Below, in pieces: positions 40,604-48,885 of a stretch of 64,000 nt of DNA (position 1 is the stretch's first letter; the number at the start of each line of letters is the position of its first letter). This DNA comes from Streptomyces sp. ADI96-02. GTDB taxonomy: Bacteria > Actinomycetota > Actinomycetes > Streptomycetales > Streptomycetaceae. Location: positions 5,687,401 through 5,751,400 of the forward strand of contig NZ_ML123034.1 of NCBI RefSeq assembly GCF_003846185.1, written 5' to 3'. The notes beneath the pieces are model-generated. The model did not search any database. It worked only from the letters and a program-made list of their open reading frames with translations, and was not told the DNA's origin. The translations under genes were made by a program, and so were the position numbers.

Positions 40604-41775
40604 CCTACGAGCCCGATGAGGTGGTCGACGCCGAGCTGGTGGACGACGGCCACCTCCCCGTTCAGCTACCCGAGGTTGACCCTGCCCGGCCGCTCGTCGA
40701 CCGGCACACAATCCTCCGCCCCAACGCGCCCATCCCCACCACCGCCGACCAGCCCACGTACAGCGAAGCCGACTTCCGGATCACCGAGGAAACCGCCAAG
40801 CTCCTCGACCAGTCACCACCCGAGAACACGTCCCGCACCTACAACTCCGCACGGACCCGGTTCGAGACATGGTGCCGCGACAACGGCCGCGTCCACCTGC
40901 CGTGCACCACCGCCACGTTCGTCGAATACGTCGGACACCTCATCCGGCAGGACAAGTCCCCGTCCACCATCCAAGTCGCCATGTCCGCCATCCGCTCCTG
41001 GCACCAAGACGGCCAGCAGCCCGGCACCAAGGAAGCCAGCGAAGCCGTCCGCAAACACGCGCGCGGATGGGTGCAACGCCGAACCCCCAAGAAGGCCCCC
41101 GCGATCCGCACCGACATGCTCGCCGCCATGGCCGCCACCTGCACCAGCGACACCGACGCCGACTACCCCAAGGCCACCCGCGACGCCGCGCTCCTCACCC
41201 TCGGCTGGGGCATGCTCTCCCGCCGCAGTGAACTCGCCCACCTGCTCATCCCGCAGCTCACCATCGGACCCACCGGCATCCACGTCCTCGTCGCCTTCTC
41301 CAAGACCGACCAGTCCGCCAAGGGCGCAACCACCTTCGTGCCCGCAAACCCGGACGACCCGGCCACCTGCCCCGTAGTCCGCGTCCGCGCCTGGCTCGAA
41401 GAACTCCGACGACAAGACATCACCGACGGCCCGCTCTTCCGGCACATCAACCGAGGCGGAAAGATCCGCCACAGGGCTGGCGGACCGCAGGAGAACTTCC
41501 TCACCCCTGACGCCATCGGTGCCATCGTCAAGGCCCGCGCCAAGCTCGCGGACCTGCCCGACCCATCGAAGATCACTGCTCACGGACTCCGGCGCGGCCC
41601 CGCACAGGAGATCGCCGAAGCCGGAGAAGACCCCACAGGGCAAGGGCGCTGGAAGCCCGGCTCCCTCACCGTCCAGAAGCACTACGTCGAACCAGCACGG
41701 AGCGAAGCCGACAACACCATCACTGCCATGCGACGCAAGAAGGCCGAGCAGGCGGCGAAGGAAGCCGAAGCCTGA
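40600..41775 (+). CDS. Tyrosine recombinase/integrase
   Basis: GTG 40600; 391 residues. The N-terminal core-binding domain is at about 60-160 (ENTSRTYNSARTRFETWCRD, STIQVAMSAIRSWHQ). The catalytic domain shows RRSELAHL (Arg208/209), HGLRRGPAQE (His328, Arg331) and HYVEPAR (Tyr362), the R-H-x-x-R-Y set. It is coupled to two small genes upstream and followed by a strong terminator. It lies about 8.5 kb from the prophage right end, unusual for the enzyme that integrates the element; a second integrase could lie beyond the left edge. Confidence 0.9.
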   Translation: MTYEPDEVVDAELVDDGHLPVQLPEVDPARPLVDRHTILRPNAPIPTTADQPTYSEADFRITEETAKLLDQSPPENTSRTYNSARTRFETWCRDNGRVHLPCTTATFVEYVGHLIRQDKSPSTIQVAMSAIRSWHQDGQQPGTKEASEAVRKHARGWVQRRTPKKAPAIRTDMLAAMAATCTSDTDADYPKATRDAALLTLGWGMLSRRSELAHLLIPQLTIGPTGIHVLVAFSKTDQSAKGATTFVPANPDDPATCPVVRVRAWLEELRRQDITDGPLFRHINRGGKIRHRAGGPQENFLTPDAIGAIVKARAKLADLPDPSKITAHGLRRGPAQEIAEAGEDPTGQGRWKPGSLTVQKHYVEPARSEADNTITAMRRKKAEQAAKEAEA

Positions 41776-41866
41776 TCAACCGTTTCCGGTCACACGTCTA
41801 TCCCTGTGGCCGGTTCGGGTGCATCGTGGTTCTCGCAGCTCCCCATCCCGAGGGTGTGGATCTGCT

Positions 41867-41907
41867 CAGGCCCCGCCTGTCTGGACACCCGTTCCAGGCG
41901 GGGCCTG
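41867..41907. terminator. 13-bp perfect hairpin after the recombinase gene
   Basis: CAGGCCCCGCCTG (41867-41879) and CAGGCGGGGCCTG (41895-41907) are perfect inverse complements with a 15-base loop. It lies 92 bases after the recombinase stop and before the next gene. Confidence 0.72.
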
Positions 41908-41973
41908 CCGCTCCTCCCGGCTGTCCACGGGAGGCCAAGCGGCTGCCCGCGTTCACCTTCAGAGGGACTACTG

Positions 41974-42258
41974 ATGAGCTCCGATGACCTTCCAGACAAC
42001 GTGGTGCCGATCCTCTTCAAGGCGCAGCAAGCCGAGGGGCGGCAGCAGATGATGGAGCTCTGGGAGGTCATGTACCTGAAGCAGGGGCAGACGCTCTCTG
42101 ACGAGAAGACTGCCGCGTCGCTGCACGTCGCTGTTGACGTGATGACGCTCCTGCTCAACGGGGCTGCAGTGTGCGACGTGATTAGTGAGTCCCAGCGCGA
42201 TCAGCTGCTGGCAATCTTCCAGGTCGGGCACGCGGCAGCGGACAACGGGCAGACCTGA
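41974..42258 (+). CDS. Small hypothetical protein, 94 aa
   Basis: ATG 41974 behind AGAGGGACTACTG. Helical and acidic (AQQAEGRQQMMELWEVMYLK), with RDQLLAIFQVGHAAAD at the C terminus. No motif recognised. Convergent with the next gene, only three bases apart. Confidence 0.6.
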   Translation: MSSDDLPDNVVPILFKAQQAEGRQQMMELWEVMYLKQGQTLSDEKTAASLHVAVDVMTLLLNGAAVCDVISESQRDQLLAIFQVGHAAADNGQT

Positions 42259-42261
42259 CGG

Positions 42262-42699
42262 CTATGGGGTGACTTGCTGGCCAGGCAGATAGACCATGAC
42301 CCCACCGGTGATCGGTACGCACCGTGTGTCGGGCGGAAGTTGAACGACGCCCAGGTTCTCCGCCTCCCCCGCCACGCTGATGCGCTGGAGGTGATCACGG
42401 CCGTACAGGATGGACCCGGGGTCCTCCATGGTGCCGGTGATGCACAGCACGGGGTCCGGCAGGAACTGCCCGCCGTCGGCACGGGCCACGGCCAGCTCGG
42501 CGTCATTCGCCTCGGCTGCCGCGTTCTCCAACGGGGTCTGGCACTGCGGGCACAGGATAAGCGCCAGCCGGCCCCCCTCCCACTTTCCGGTCCAGTTCTC
42601 AGCGGCTCTGGACGTGAGGTCTTTCGGCGCATAGCAGCCACACCGGTTGCACCGGAGCCGCTTTCCTATCCGGCTCTCTAGACGCTTCTTTCGACTCAT
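42262..42699 (-). CDS. Zinc-ribbon hypothetical protein, 145 aa
   Basis: N-terminal RLRCNRCGCYAPKDL and later LILCPQCQTPLENAA give two CxxC pairs of a zinc ribbon. The rest is a beta-rich domain with VLCITGTMEDPGSIL. No enzyme motif. Probably transcribed with the ligase gene upstream. Confidence 0.6.
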   Translation of the reverse strand: MSRKKRLESRIGKRLRCNRCGCYAPKDLTSRAAENWTGKWEGGRLALILCPQCQTPLENAAAEANDAELAVARADGGQFLPDPVLCITGTMEDPGSILYGRDHLQRISVAGEAENLGVVQLPPDTRCVPITGGVMVYLPGQQVTP

Positions 42700-42746
42700 G
42701 CCAGGTCAACGACGGCGGGGGTGGACGGTACCGGGGGCGCCAGCGC

Positions 42747-43616
42747 TTACCGCATGCGGTTAACGGTGAGTGTCCCGTGCCTGCCCGAGCCGGCGAGGAC
42801 TTCGACAGTGAGGTCGCTGTCGACTCGGGTGTACGTCTCCCCTTCGGCCCGCCGCTCCCCAACGACGTCGGCCGCGGTGAGCGCGTCGCCGATCCTGCCG
42901 GCGAGTACAGGGTTGAGCCGCGCGGAGAGACGAATGGGGCCGCCTTCGTCCCCGACTGCGAGCGCGAGCCGGTGGGGTCGACGCCGGGGCCCGAGGTAGC
43001 CGACGACGAGCGCGTCCTCGGTGTCGGCATGCCTCACCTTGGTCCATCCGCGGCGGCCGGCGGGGTAGCCGGCCGTCCCCTTCTTGCAGACGATGCCCTC
43101 GATCCCCTGCTCCTGGAGCCCTTCGTACCAGGCGACGGCCACCGCACGGTCATCGGTGGCGGGTACGGCTTGGATGGGCGGCGGGATGTCGTGGAGCAGG
43201 TCGAGGAGCAGCTGGCGCCTATCCGTGTAGGGGAGTCCGGTGGTCTGCCCGTAGTCGGGGTGCTCCAGTACGTCCCAGGCGGCGTAGGAGGCGGGGTGCT
43301 GTGCGGCGAGTGCCCGTGCTCGGGTGATGGAGGACGCGGCCCGGGATTGGGCTGCGGCGAAGTCGATGCGCCCGTTTCGCCAGACGACGGCTTCCCCGTC
43401 GAGCGTGGTCCCGGCCGGCAGCTGCATGGCGGCGACGGCGAGGTCCATCCAGTGGCTGGTGACGACCCTGCCTGATCTGGCGTAGAGGATGACCGTGTCC
43501 TTGGTGCGCCGGAGGATCGTCCTGTGCCCGTCGAATTTGGGCTCGTACCACCAGTCCGGCCCGTGGGGGACGACGGGGACGGCTTGGGCGAGGGCGGGTC
43601 GGATGGGGTACTCCAC
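42747..43616 (-). CDS. ATP-dependent DNA ligase
   Basis: GTG 43616; 289 residues. Adenylation motif I is EPKFDGHR with nucleophile Lys27; motif III-IV LDGEAVVW and EGIVCKKG, motif V WTKVRH are all present. The C-terminal 80 residues form an OB-fold (DALVVGYLGPRRRPHRLALA). It is a minimal LigC/LigD-ligase-like enzyme of the kind common on Streptomyces plasmids and phages. Expected job: seal nicks during replication or repair. Confidence 0.88.
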   Translation of the reverse strand: MEYPIRPALAQAVPVVPHGPDWWYEPKFDGHRTILRRTKDTVILYARSGRVVTSHWMDLAVAAMQLPAGTTLDGEAVVWRNGRIDFAAAQSRAASSITRARALAAQHPASYAAWDVLEHPDYGQTTGLPYTDRRQLLLDLLHDIPPPIQAVPATDDRAVAVAWYEGLQEQGIEGIVCKKGTAGYPAGRRGWTKVRHADTEDALVVGYLGPRRRPHRLALAVGDEGGPIRLSARLNPVLAGRIGDALTAADVVGERRAEGETYTRVDSDLTVEVLAGSGRHGTLTVNRMR

Positions 43617-43658
43617 GGGTCCGATCGTGCGCCGGGTTGGGGTGGGCTGCCTGTTGGG

Positions 43659-43987
43659 TTACTCCAGGATGCCGAGGTCTGTGTCGGGTCGGCAGTGGAT
43701 GCAGGCTCGGGTGCCGTTTGCGATGGCGTTGACCGCTTGGTCGCGGGTGATGGGCCTGAGTCGTTTCCCTGCCATTCGGCATCCGCCTGCGTGGACTTCT
43801 GCTGGTGGTGCGCCGTCGCCGATGCCGAGTTCATGGTCCAGTCGGGGGTGGCGGGGCGTTGGTTGTGTTGGCGTTGCTGTTCGTGTTGCTCGGCTGCCTG
43901 GATGGCTTGGTCGATGCGTCCGAGCCACATGGCGTACCAGGTGCGGAGGGTTCGGAGGCGGTCGAGGTCGGGCGGCAGATCGTACAT
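43659..43987 (-). pseudogene. DUF6233 gene broken by a single-base frameshift
   Basis: From ATG 43987 the frame gives YDLPPDLDRLRTLRTWYAMW, then IDQAIQAAEQHEQQRQ and RPATPDW, the N half of the DUF6233 family. The C half, DHELGIGDGAPPAEVHAGGC, MAGKRLRPITRDQAVNAI and CIHCRPDTDLGILE, follows directly but in another frame. Joining the two at TGG (43838-43840) needs one extra base, as if one G had been lost. A -1 frameshift during translation is the alternative. The in-frame ATG 43775 alone could still make a 38-residue peptide. Confidence 0.75.
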
Positions 43988-44038
43988 GCGTTCGAGTCTA
44001 GTGCGGTCGGCCCCGTTGGTCGTGCGGAGTCAAAACTA

Positions 44039-44105
44039 ACGTGAGTTAACGGCAGACAGATGAGTGGCGTCGCGCTACCCTCATTAGGCAGGTGTTAATT
44101 CACGT
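44039..44105. promoter_or_regulatory. Inverted repeat ACGTGAGTTAAC...GTTAATTCACGT upstream of a rightward gene
   Basis: ACGTGAGTTAAC (44039-44050) and GTTAATTCACGT (44094-44105) match at 11 of 12 positions, spaced 43 bases, and end 18 bases before the GTG at 44124. Bases GGCAGAC and GTCTGC adjoin them. This looks like a two-site operator for a looping or cooperative regulator. Confidence 0.55.
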
Positions 44106-44123
44106 CTGCAGAAACGAGGACTG

Positions 44124-44546
44124 GTGAAGATCACGATCGCCGTCGAGCAGCCCACCGAGGACTTCCAGAAGAAGCTCTTGGCCCTGCTCGCCGACCACGC
44201 TGCCGACATCGAACCCGACACCGCCTGGACCAAGGAGCGAGCCGAGCGCCTCTACTTGGCCCTGCCACCAAATGCGCGCCGCATCATCAAGGAGGCTGCC
44301 AACCGTGGCGGCTACGTCTCCGCCGACGACCTGCGCAGCGGGGAGGACAGCAGCCTGCGCGGCCACAGCGCCGCCATCAAGCGGGCGGTCGACCGTGGGG
44401 CACGCGAAGGCTGGTGGCCGGACACCCTTGAGTCGCCGGTCCAGGCTCAAGGCCCTGGCTTCGGCAAGGTCGTCGGCTACCTCATCCTCGAAGACCTCGT
44501 CGAGGTGTTCAAGCGCGCCGCCAACAAGCCCAGCCAAGACTGGTAG
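44124..44546 (+). CDS. Hypothetical protein, 140 aa
   Basis: GTG 44124 behind ACGAGGACTG. Contains WTKERAERLYLALPPNARRI, then ANRGGYVSADDLR and a C-terminal LILEDLVEVFKRAANK. The middle resembles a winged-helix (proteins of this type place a YVSAD(D/E)LR turn before a recognition helix), but this is weak. First gene of a three-gene unit. Confidence 0.6.
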   Translation: MKITIAVEQPTEDFQKKLLALLADHAADIEPDTAWTKERAERLYLALPPNARRIIKEAANRGGYVSADDLRSGEDSSLRGHSAAIKRAVDRGAREGWWPDTLESPVQAQGPGFGKVVGYLILEDLVEVFKRAANKPSQDW

Positions 44547-44557
44547 AGAGAAGAGCT

Positions 44558-44731
44558 ATGACTCCCGAGGAGCATGAGGAGAAGCGTCGCCGCCTGGAAG
44601 CCGATGTGGCGGACGCCAAGAAGACCCTGAACCGCGCTCGCTCTGTGTATGACGGCATCTGCGAGGAACTGCGGAACCTGCGGATCGACTGGAACGAGCA
44701 GCGGAACGCCAAGCCCATCACCGAACAGTGA
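44558..44731 (+). CDS. Small coiled-coil protein, 57 aa
   Basis: Starts ATG 44558 after AGAGAAGAGCT, reads MTPEEHEEKRRRLEADVADA and ends AKPITEQ. The whole product is one charged helix with heptads. Located between two coupled genes, with good spacing. Function unknown. Confidence 0.55.
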   Translation: MTPEEHEEKRRRLEADVADAKKTLNRARSVYDGICEELRNLRIDWNEQRNAKPITEQ

Positions 44732-44742
44732 GGACCACGACC

Positions 44743-45099
44743 ATGAGCGACAGGAAGCAGGCGCGAGCTATGGATCTACCGGACTTCCCCTGCCCGCCCA
44801 GCGTGGGCGAGATCGCCACCCATGCCGGATCCTGGGGGTGGATCAACCCCGGTCACGTGTCCCAGGACGAGCGGGGATACCTGTGGGTGAAGAGGAATGC
44901 AGTCCCGTCCCCGGCGGCGCGCTCCCCCCAGGACCTACAGGCTCTTGCGGCCTGGTCCGAAGGCGGCATCGCCTTGTACGTCTCCCGCAGGGGCTACCAG
45001 CACATCGATCTCCTTCGCGGCGACGTAGACGAGTCCGCTTGGGCGCCCGTCGCCAGCGTGATGAAGGAGATCCCGGGCTACGCCTCGTTCGAGCAGTAG
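44743..45099 (+). CDS. Hypothetical protein, 118 aa
   Basis: ATG 44743 chosen (GAGG nine bases upstream); a GTG at 44728 overlapping the previous stop is the alternative. Has EIATHAGSWGWINPGHVSQD, SEGGIALYVSRRGYQHIDLL and an acidic loop. No known domain. Followed by a perfect terminator hairpin. Confidence 0.6.
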   Translation: MSDRKQARAMDLPDFPCPPSVGEIATHAGSWGWINPGHVSQDERGYLWVKRNAVPSPAARSPQDLQALAAWSEGGIALYVSRRGYQHIDLLRGDVDESAWAPVASVMKEIPGYASFEQ

Positions 45100-45111
45100 C
45101 CCGCACAGCAC

Positions 45112-45146
45112 GACGCCCCGGCCAAGGTCTAGTTGGCCGGGGCGTC
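45112..45146 (+). terminator. 14-bp perfect hairpin
   Basis: GACGCCCCGGCCAA (45112-45125) pairs with TTGGCCGGGGCGTC (45133-45146) around a 7-base loop, 13 bases after the stop codon at 45099. The following 260 bases hold no convincing gene. Confidence 0.8.
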
Positions 45147-45367
45147 GCCGTGTCAGCGTATCGCCCACCCCACCCCCGCCTGCCCTGCCGCACTGGCAGG
45201 GCCCCCGTCGCCTCCCCCGTCGACGGGGGCACCATTTTGCGCGGGCCCGCAATAAGGTTGCCCGCCACGCCGGGGCTGATCGAGCACGGGTTGTCAGCGC
45301 CCATCGGTACGCTTGTCAGACCAACCCCAGGGCCCACGGGCCCGCGAAACAGGGTGTTGCTTCTGAA

Positions 45368-45404
45368 CCCGCCCCCGCCTGGCTGCTCCCAGGACGGGGG
45401 CGGG
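45368..45404 (-). terminator. GC-rich hairpin at the end of the leftward gene 45410-45601
   Basis: CCCGCCCCCGCCTGG (45368-45382) pairs with 45389-45404 with one bulged base. It lies six bases beyond the stop of the leftward zinc-ribbon gene. Confidence 0.65.
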
Positions 45405-45409
45405 GCTGC

Positions 45410-45601
45410 TTAGAACTCTTCCTGCGCGCAGCCTGACGTGAAGCAATGCCATGCGGCCGAGTACTCAGGGTCGATGCCGCCACCCATGTCCCACTGCGGC
45501 TTGCTCCATCGGGGGCGAACTGCCGCCCCGCACCCAGGGCACCTTCTGACGGGCGCGGTGCGCCTCTCTGAACTGCGGTAGATCCGCTTGATGTTTTCCA
45601 T
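45410..45601 (-). CDS. Small zinc-ribbon protein, 63 aa
   Basis: Has CPGCGAAVRPRWSKPQW and a C-terminal WHCFTSGCAQEEF: four cysteines in two pairs, the pattern of a single zinc ribbon. Basic N terminus (MENIKRIYRSSERR). ATG 45601. Possibly nucleic-acid-binding; no partner known. Confidence 0.6.
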   Translation of the reverse strand: MENIKRIYRSSERRTAPVRRCPGCGAAVRPRWSKPQWDMGGGIDPEYSAAWHCFTSGCAQEEF

Positions 45602-45661
45602 GCTTCGACGGTGGCACGGGAATGCGTTCTTGTCCGGGCTGCCCTTCCCCCGACCCGCCCG

Positions 45662-45886
45662 CTACTCGGAGGTAGGTTCCGGGTGCAGCACGGCCTTCTT
45701 CGCCGCCTGCTCCAGCTTGAACCGGTTGCCGTCCCCGGCCTCCTCGGTCACCGCCTGCTGGAACGCTTCTGCTGCCTCCAGCCACGGCTTCCAGCCCTCG
45801 GGGGTGTACGGCTGGGCTGTCACGGTCTGGTGCGCGTCGACAGCGGCACGGCACAGGTTGATCAGGTTCTCACTCGGATTCGCCAC
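45662..45886 (-). CDS. Small helical hypothetical protein, 74 aa
   Basis: I chose GTG 45886 (AGGA nine bases upstream), giving MANPSENLINLCRAAVDAHQ; an ATG at 45931 lacks a ribosome binding site. Body WKPWLEAAEAFQQAVTEEAG and tail FKLEQAAKKAVLHPEP look conserved. Similar short proteins occur in Streptomyces integrated elements. Confidence 0.6.
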   Translation of the reverse strand: MANPSENLINLCRAAVDAHQTVTAQPYTPEGWKPWLEAAEAFQQAVTEEAGDGNRFKLEQAAKKAVLHPEPTSE

Positions 45887-46043
45887 GGGCCGGATCCTAA
45901 ACGCCACCACTGACAACGGGCCGTCTGCCATGCTGATGCCGTCTGCCGGGATCAGCCGGGTCCGCTGCCAGACCCACCCGTAAGGTGCCCCAGCAGGGGG
46001 ACGTCCACCGAACGGGACAGCGGCCCCCGGAGACGCTCGCCTT

Positions 46044-46072
46044 ACGCCCGCCCTCCACGTGAGGGCGGGCGT
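46044..46072. terminator. 12-bp perfect hairpin in intergenic DNA
   Basis: ACGCCCGCCCTC (46044-46055) pairs with GAGGGCGGGCGT (46061-46072). The surrounding stretch 45932-46214 has no convincing gene. Confidence 0.65.
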
Positions 46073-46214
46073 TCGTGCGTCGCGCCACCATCCTTCCCAC
46101 TTGGGAAAGATGGTCGAGGGGCGACCGACAGCCTGTACGCATCACTCAGTCAGTGGTGGCAAAGTGATGAAACCAGCAGGTCGGGGCGTCACTTTGCGGT
46201 CAGCCGCAAGGCGA

Positions 46215-46391
46215 TCACGCCGCCTCGAACACGTCGCCGCGCACAGCCGCAGCCCACTCCACCAACAGCTCCTCATACCGGCGGCGGCCCTCCACGGACA
46301 GCAGCCCGCCGTTCGAGAGCAGGGCCCGGATCTCCTCGTTCACAGCCGACAGCGAACGGACATGCGGCAGCGAGGCAGGAGGAGTGGGCAT
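46215..46391 (-). CDS. Small helical hypothetical protein, 58 aa
   Basis: ATG 46391 gives MPTPPASLPHVRSLSAVNEE, then IRALLSNGGLLSVEGRRRYE and a helical tail. There is no clear ribosome binding site, and the transcript may be leaderless. Divergent from the HAD hydrolase gene with 61 bases between. Function unknown. Confidence 0.55.
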   Translation of the reverse strand: MPTPPASLPHVRSLSAVNEEIRALLSNGGLLSVEGRRRYEELLVEWAAAVRGDVFEAA

Positions 46392-46452
46392 GCGAGAAGT
46401 GTACGGGCGGGCACCGACAATCAGCCCGCCCCGCAGCTCGTAGGATGCCCAC

Positions 46453-47115
46453 ATGATTCGTGCAGTCGTGTTCGACGTCGGTGAGTGCCTAGTAGACGAA
46501 ACCCGGGAGTACGGCACCTGGGCCGACTGGTTGGGTGTCCCGAGGCATACGTTCGCTGCCATGTTCGGGGCCGTCATCACGCAAGGCCGCGACTACCGGG
46601 AGGTCTTCCAAGAGTTTCAGCCCGGCTTCGACCTAGCCGAGCAGCGCGCCGCCCGTGCCGCCGCCGGCCAGCCCGAACACTTCGACGAAACCGACCTGTA
46701 CCCCGACGTTCGCGACAGCCTCAAGGCCCTTCGCGCTGACGGCCTCTGGCTGGGCATCGCAGGCAACCAGACCGTGCGCGCCGGCGGAATCCTCCGGGAG
46801 CTATTCACGAACGACGTCGACCTCATCGGCACGTCCGACGACTGGGGCGCCTCCAAGCCCGACCCCGAGTTTTTCGTCCGCGTCGCCCACGTCGTACCCG
46901 CCGAGCCCGACGAGATCCTCTACGTCGGCGACCGCGTCGACAACGACCTCCGCCCCGCTGTCGCTGCGGGCATGCACACCGCGCTCGTCCACCGCGGCCC
47001 CTGGGCCACAATCCAGTGGCACACCGAGGAAGCGAAGAAGCTCCCCACCTTCCGGGTGGAGAGCCTCCTCGAACTATCCCCGCTCATCGCCAGGTTCAAC
47101 GAGCAAGAGCGCTGA
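46453..47115 (+). CDS. HAD-superfamily hydrolase
   Basis: 220 residues. Motif I is VVFDVGECLVDETR: the nucleophile Asp is kept but the usual second Asp (D-x-D) is Gly, as in some HAD subfamilies. Motif II lies in LGIAGNQTVRAGG, the motif III Lys in WGASKPDPEFF, and motif IV is YVGDRVDNDLRPA. The cap domain spans about residues 18-85. Substrate unknown, probably a small phosphate ester. Convergent with the XRE-TPR regulator, overlapping by 20 bases. Confidence 0.85.
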   Translation: MIRAVVFDVGECLVDETREYGTWADWLGVPRHTFAAMFGAVITQGRDYREVFQEFQPGFDLAEQRAARAAAGQPEHFDETDLYPDVRDSLKALRADGLWLGIAGNQTVRAGGILRELFTNDVDLIGTSDDWGASKPDPEFFVRVAHVVPAEPDEILYVGDRVDNDLRPAVAAGMHTALVHRGPWATIQWHTEEAKKLPTFRVESLLELSPLIARFNEQER

Positions 47116-48319
47116 CGGTCGTCGACCAGCCGTAAAGGCGCTCGTCCAGGTCCCGCACACACTGCTGATGCTGGTGCGGGACCAACGCTCGACGAACATC
47201 CCTCACGCGGTCCATCCCGGTCGCATACCAGGTCGCCTCCAGCTGATCAAGGGCCTCGCACGCGTACCCGCACGCCGCCTCCGGGTTCCCGGCCGCCACC
47301 TCGACCGCCGACAGGTCCCCGAGGATGACGGACCTCTGCTTCTCCTCCGACGCAGGCAGGCTGTCCAACACGCCCTGGAGGGTGGCCCTAGCCTGCGGAA
47401 GATGCCCGGCCTTCAACTGGGTGTTCCCCTTGAAGGCCGCCAGCCTCACGGGGCTGAACCAGTCCAGCCAAGCCGGCGACTCGTAATCGCCGCCCGCAGC
47501 CAGCACATCCTCACCGTGCCCGAGCAGGTGCAGGGCCGTCTGCGTGTTCCCGCACCGGGTCTCGCACTCGGCCTCGACGGCGTCCAGCCACGCCAGCAGC
47601 TCCGCCGAGGCGGGGCCGCGGCGGGCGTAGGTGCGGGCCGCGGTCATGCGCTCAACAGCATTGTCGCGGCGCCCCGTCCAGGCGGGGATGAACGCGCTGT
47701 GGGCGAGGACCGCCGCCCCGAGGAGGCTGTCATCCGCCTCTCCTGCGGCCTGGAGTGACCGGTGCCAGGTGGCCCCAGCACGGTCAGCCTCGCATAGGTC
47801 GAAGAACTCGATACGGCCGGCGAGCAGCCACGTTTCCGCAAGAGCAGCGGCGACAGCCTGCCGGGTACGCCCCGCAGACTCAGGGAGTAGAGCACACCCG
47901 AGGGTGGCGTGCGCTACTGCGGCCGGGTGGAGGGTAGCTGGGGCGACGGACCAATACAGGCGCCGATGCGATCGGGTGACCGCCTCGTAGTCGGTGGCGA
48001 CGGACGCCGGCTGGATGACCGCCGAGGTCTGCGAGGGAACAGCGGCCAGGCCGACGGCGGCAGCGGTGCCGGTGATCAGAGTGCGGCGCACCGGATCATG
48101 CCCGGCAGGCGGGGTGAAGCCGAGCGCTTCAAGGTCTTGACCGAGCACCCGTGTGAGAGCCTGCTGCAGGTCGGGGTGCGGCCATGGCGGGGCCTCGGAC
48201 TCCCACCGGCGAACCTGGCGGACTCCTACACCGAGGGCGTCGGCGAGGGCCTGCTGGGAGTGGTAACCCGCAGCGAGTCGGGCGGACTTGAGTCGGGTGT
48301 TGCTTGTCTTCAGCGGCAC
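47096..48319 (-). CDS. XRE-family regulator with TPR-like C-terminal domain
   Basis: GTG 48319 sits five bases after GGAGG; 407 residues. Residues about 5-50 hold an XRE helix-turn-helix (RLKSARLAAGYHSQQALADA, then LGVGVRQVRRWES). The remaining 330 residues are alpha-helical repeats (AVAHATLGCALLPESAGRTR, ALHLLGHGEDVLAAGG, LKAGHLPQARATLQGVLDSL), typical of Streptomyces signal-sensing XRE-TPR proteins. Convergent with the HAD gene and divergent from the TTA-containing gene at 48505. Confidence 0.82.
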   Translation of the reverse strand: MPLKTSNTRLKSARLAAGYHSQQALADALGVGVRQVRRWESEAPPWPHPDLQQALTRVLGQDLEALGFTPPAGHDPVRRTLITGTAAAVGLAAVPSQTSAVIQPASVATDYEAVTRSHRRLYWSVAPATLHPAAVAHATLGCALLPESAGRTRQAVAAALAETWLLAGRIEFFDLCEADRAGATWHRSLQAAGEADDSLLGAAVLAHSAFIPAWTGRRDNAVERMTAARTYARRGPASAELLAWLDAVEAECETRCGNTQTALHLLGHGEDVLAAGGDYESPAWLDWFSPVRLAAFKGNTQLKAGHLPQARATLQGVLDSLPASEEKQRSVILGDLSAVEVAAGNPEAACGYACEALDQLEATWYATGMDRVRDVRRALVPHQHQQCVRDLDERLYGWSTTVSALAR

Positions 48320-48504
48320 GCTGTCCTCCATCGCGACGTGTGCGGCCAGTCTCACAGGAGGCCCCTCGCGAGGCCAGTCGTCGCCCGGAAGGCCGCACAA
48401 AAGCCCTCTTTGGTGCCGCAAAGAGTCCTCTGAAGGCCCTCGGAAATCCTGGTTCAGCGGGCCAATCTTGGGTGACGATCAACCAGCGCATCAGAGGAGG
48501 CCCG

Positions 48505-48885
48505 ATGAGTTCAACAAACACGATCAAGAACTGCCGGTTAGCCGGCGCAGGCGACACCTGGGACGCGGTCCGCGTCCCGAGGAGCGTCGGCTACGACGCG
48601 GTCGCCATCCTCGGCAGCCGGTCCGGGGCAGCCCTGCAGGACCCCCGTGAAGGGTGCCTGTACTTCTTCATCACCCCGGGCTCCGCAGACTCCTGGGGCA
48701 ACTCGGATGTACCCGGCGCCCGGATCCTCGGTGCGGGCTCGCACATTGTCCTCCCACCCCCGCGTCGCACAACAGGGCCCGGCCCGCACTGGCGTATTTG
48801 CCCCGGCGACAAGGGGCTTCTTACCGACACAGCAGCGCTGCGGGCAGCCCTCGAAGATGCATCCGCAGGGGCGGCCAGGCGATGA
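48505..48885 (+). CDS. Hypothetical protein, 126 aa, with a TTA codon
   Basis: ATG 48505 after AGAGGAGGCCCG. Starts MSSTNTIKNCRLAGAGDTWD, then AVRVPRSVGYDAVAILG and CLYFFITPGSADSW: a small protein type found beside XRE-type regulators in Streptomyces. Leu12 is encoded by TTA (48538-48540), so translation would depend on the developmental tRNA BldA. Coupled to the next gene. Confidence 0.65.
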   Translation: MSSTNTIKNCRLAGAGDTWDAVRVPRSVGYDAVAILGSRSGAALQDPREGCLYFFITPGSADSWGNSDVPGARILGAGSHIVLPPPRRTTGPGPHWRICPGDKGLLTDTAALRAALEDASAGAARR

